Positions 63,499-64,000 of a stretch of 64,000 nt of DNA are shown one piece after another; the first letter of the stretch is position 1, and the number at the start of each line of letters is the position of its first letter. The translations under genes were made by a program, and so were the position numbers. This DNA is from Pyropia yezoensis (lineage: Eukaryota > Rhodophyta > Bangiophyceae > Bangiales > Bangiaceae). Where the stretch lies: contig CM020620.1 in the NCBI GenBank assembly GCA_009829735.1, forward strand, positions 6,526,545 to 6,590,544, written 5' to 3'. Below the pieces are notes generated by a model that did no database searches, was not told the origin of the DNA, and was given only the letters and a program-made list of their open reading frames with translations.

Positions 63499-64000
63499 TG
63501 TAAGGATTTCCCCCCTAATCCAATGCCTCATGCCTAAGGGATAATATCTGGGACGTCTCCTTGCAGATCCTGCCGAACCAACTCCTGGCAACATGGATCA
63601 ATTCCTTGTATTGTGGGGCATGACACGGTGTACCTCCCAGACTCATGATGAGTCAGCTGCTGTCTCACGGTGTCCGCTGGCCGCACGACAGCGGCAATCG
63701 ACAACGCATCATGGCCTGTCCAAAGGCGCCACCGTCAGCACCCATGACGAGCCACATCTGCCACAGCTGGCGAGTCCGTTATAATGTCCTCGCTGCAGTA
63801 TTGCAGCGATGTGACTGGCTGGCCGGCTGGCACATTTGATCGACTCGATCGAACCGTGCTTGCACGCATTTCGGACCTTCGGACCGCCTGGCGTCTGGGG
63901 CCGGCTGGGACGGCGCACTGGGTGCTGCACGCCGGACCCCTTCGTTCGGGGCAAACTGGGGCTGCACTCATTTAGTGCGCACGCCCGCCCATGCTTTGTA
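63499..64000 (+). repeat. LTR B (3' LTR), cut by window end
   Basis: 502 bp visible, matching 24949-25414 and then 52213-52244 with few differences (for example caacatgg for cattatgg). The close match of a pair whose coding region is so decayed may reflect conversion, or decay that began soon after insertion. Confidence 0.9.

Larger units (their letters stand above)
24949..64000 (+). mobile_element. Family B Ty3/gypsy chromodomain retrotransposon, decayed, heavily interrupted
   Basis: Parts in order: 5' LTR (24949-25414, resuming at 52208), unresolved leader with a DNA transposon relic, gag (58464-59326), pol (59272-63488), polypurine tract (63487-63498) and 3' LTR (63499 past the window end). 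It is inserted in gag of A#3. Coding frames carry many stops and shifts, so this copy is not autonomous. Confidence 0.8.

Noticed and set aside
1-64000. CRISPR arrays, bacterial operons, riboswitches, rRNA or tRNA genes
   Set aside because: No spaced short direct repeats, no prokaryotic gene organisation and no RNA gene signatures seen; host genes have spliceosomal introns.

Overview
The window is nuclear DNA from a eukaryote. Host genes have short GT-AG introns (donors such as GTAAGT, GTACGT and GTGAGT), Kozak-like ATG contexts, very GC-rich coding sequence, and long Ala, Gly, Pro or Ser runs inside otherwise conserved proteins. A membrane-anchored methyltransferase, a nucleotide-sugar transporter, a type I metacaspase and chromodomain LTR retrotransposons fit a GC-rich alga or related protist. 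A bangiophyte red alga is a guess from composition only.

Positions 1-23.4 kb are host gene space: metacaspase (-), omega-amidase/Nit2-like amidase (+), endonuclease V (+), a C2-like protein (+), a nucleotide-sugar transporter (-), a type II membrane methyltransferase (+) and a low-complexity hypothetical protein (-). They are separated by 0.5-3.3 kb spacers in which I see no convincing gene. A two-exon host gene at 23.4 kb is cut by a retrotransposon at 23950.

Positions 23.95-64 kb are a nest of three LTR retrotransposon families, named here A (363-bp LTR, TGTAGCA...TGCTACA), B (LTR TGTAAGG..., chromodomain, decayed) and C (469-bp LTR, TGTGGCA...TGCCACA, chromodomain, one intact copy). A#3 (+) sits in the host gene. 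B (+) sits in gag of A#3. C#1 (+) sits in the B 5' LTR with target duplication GGCTG. A#1 sits in gag of C#1 with duplication CGCCC. C#2 sits in pol of C#1. A#2 sits in gag of C#2 with duplication CGAGG. A decayed DDE-type transposon and a 121-codon intron-containing gene lie between the B LTR and B gag.

Two results stand out. First, the piece between the N runs (30340-40828) is almost certainly placed in reverse orientation. Target duplications, LTR-pairing variants and exact gag lengths all agree when the order is read as 1-30209, reverse complement of 30340-40828, then 41180-64000. Second, families A and C both carry a long antisense ORF between pol and the 3' LTR. The two proteins look distantly homologous, which suggests a conserved antisense gene of unknown function in this retrotransposon lineage.

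In family C, gag (648 aa, zinc knuckle) and pol (1327 aa; protease, reverse transcriptase, RNase H, integrase, chromodomain) overlap as ATGA. In family A, gag and the protease/pol frame overlap by about 143 nt. Family B is riddled with stops and frameshifts.
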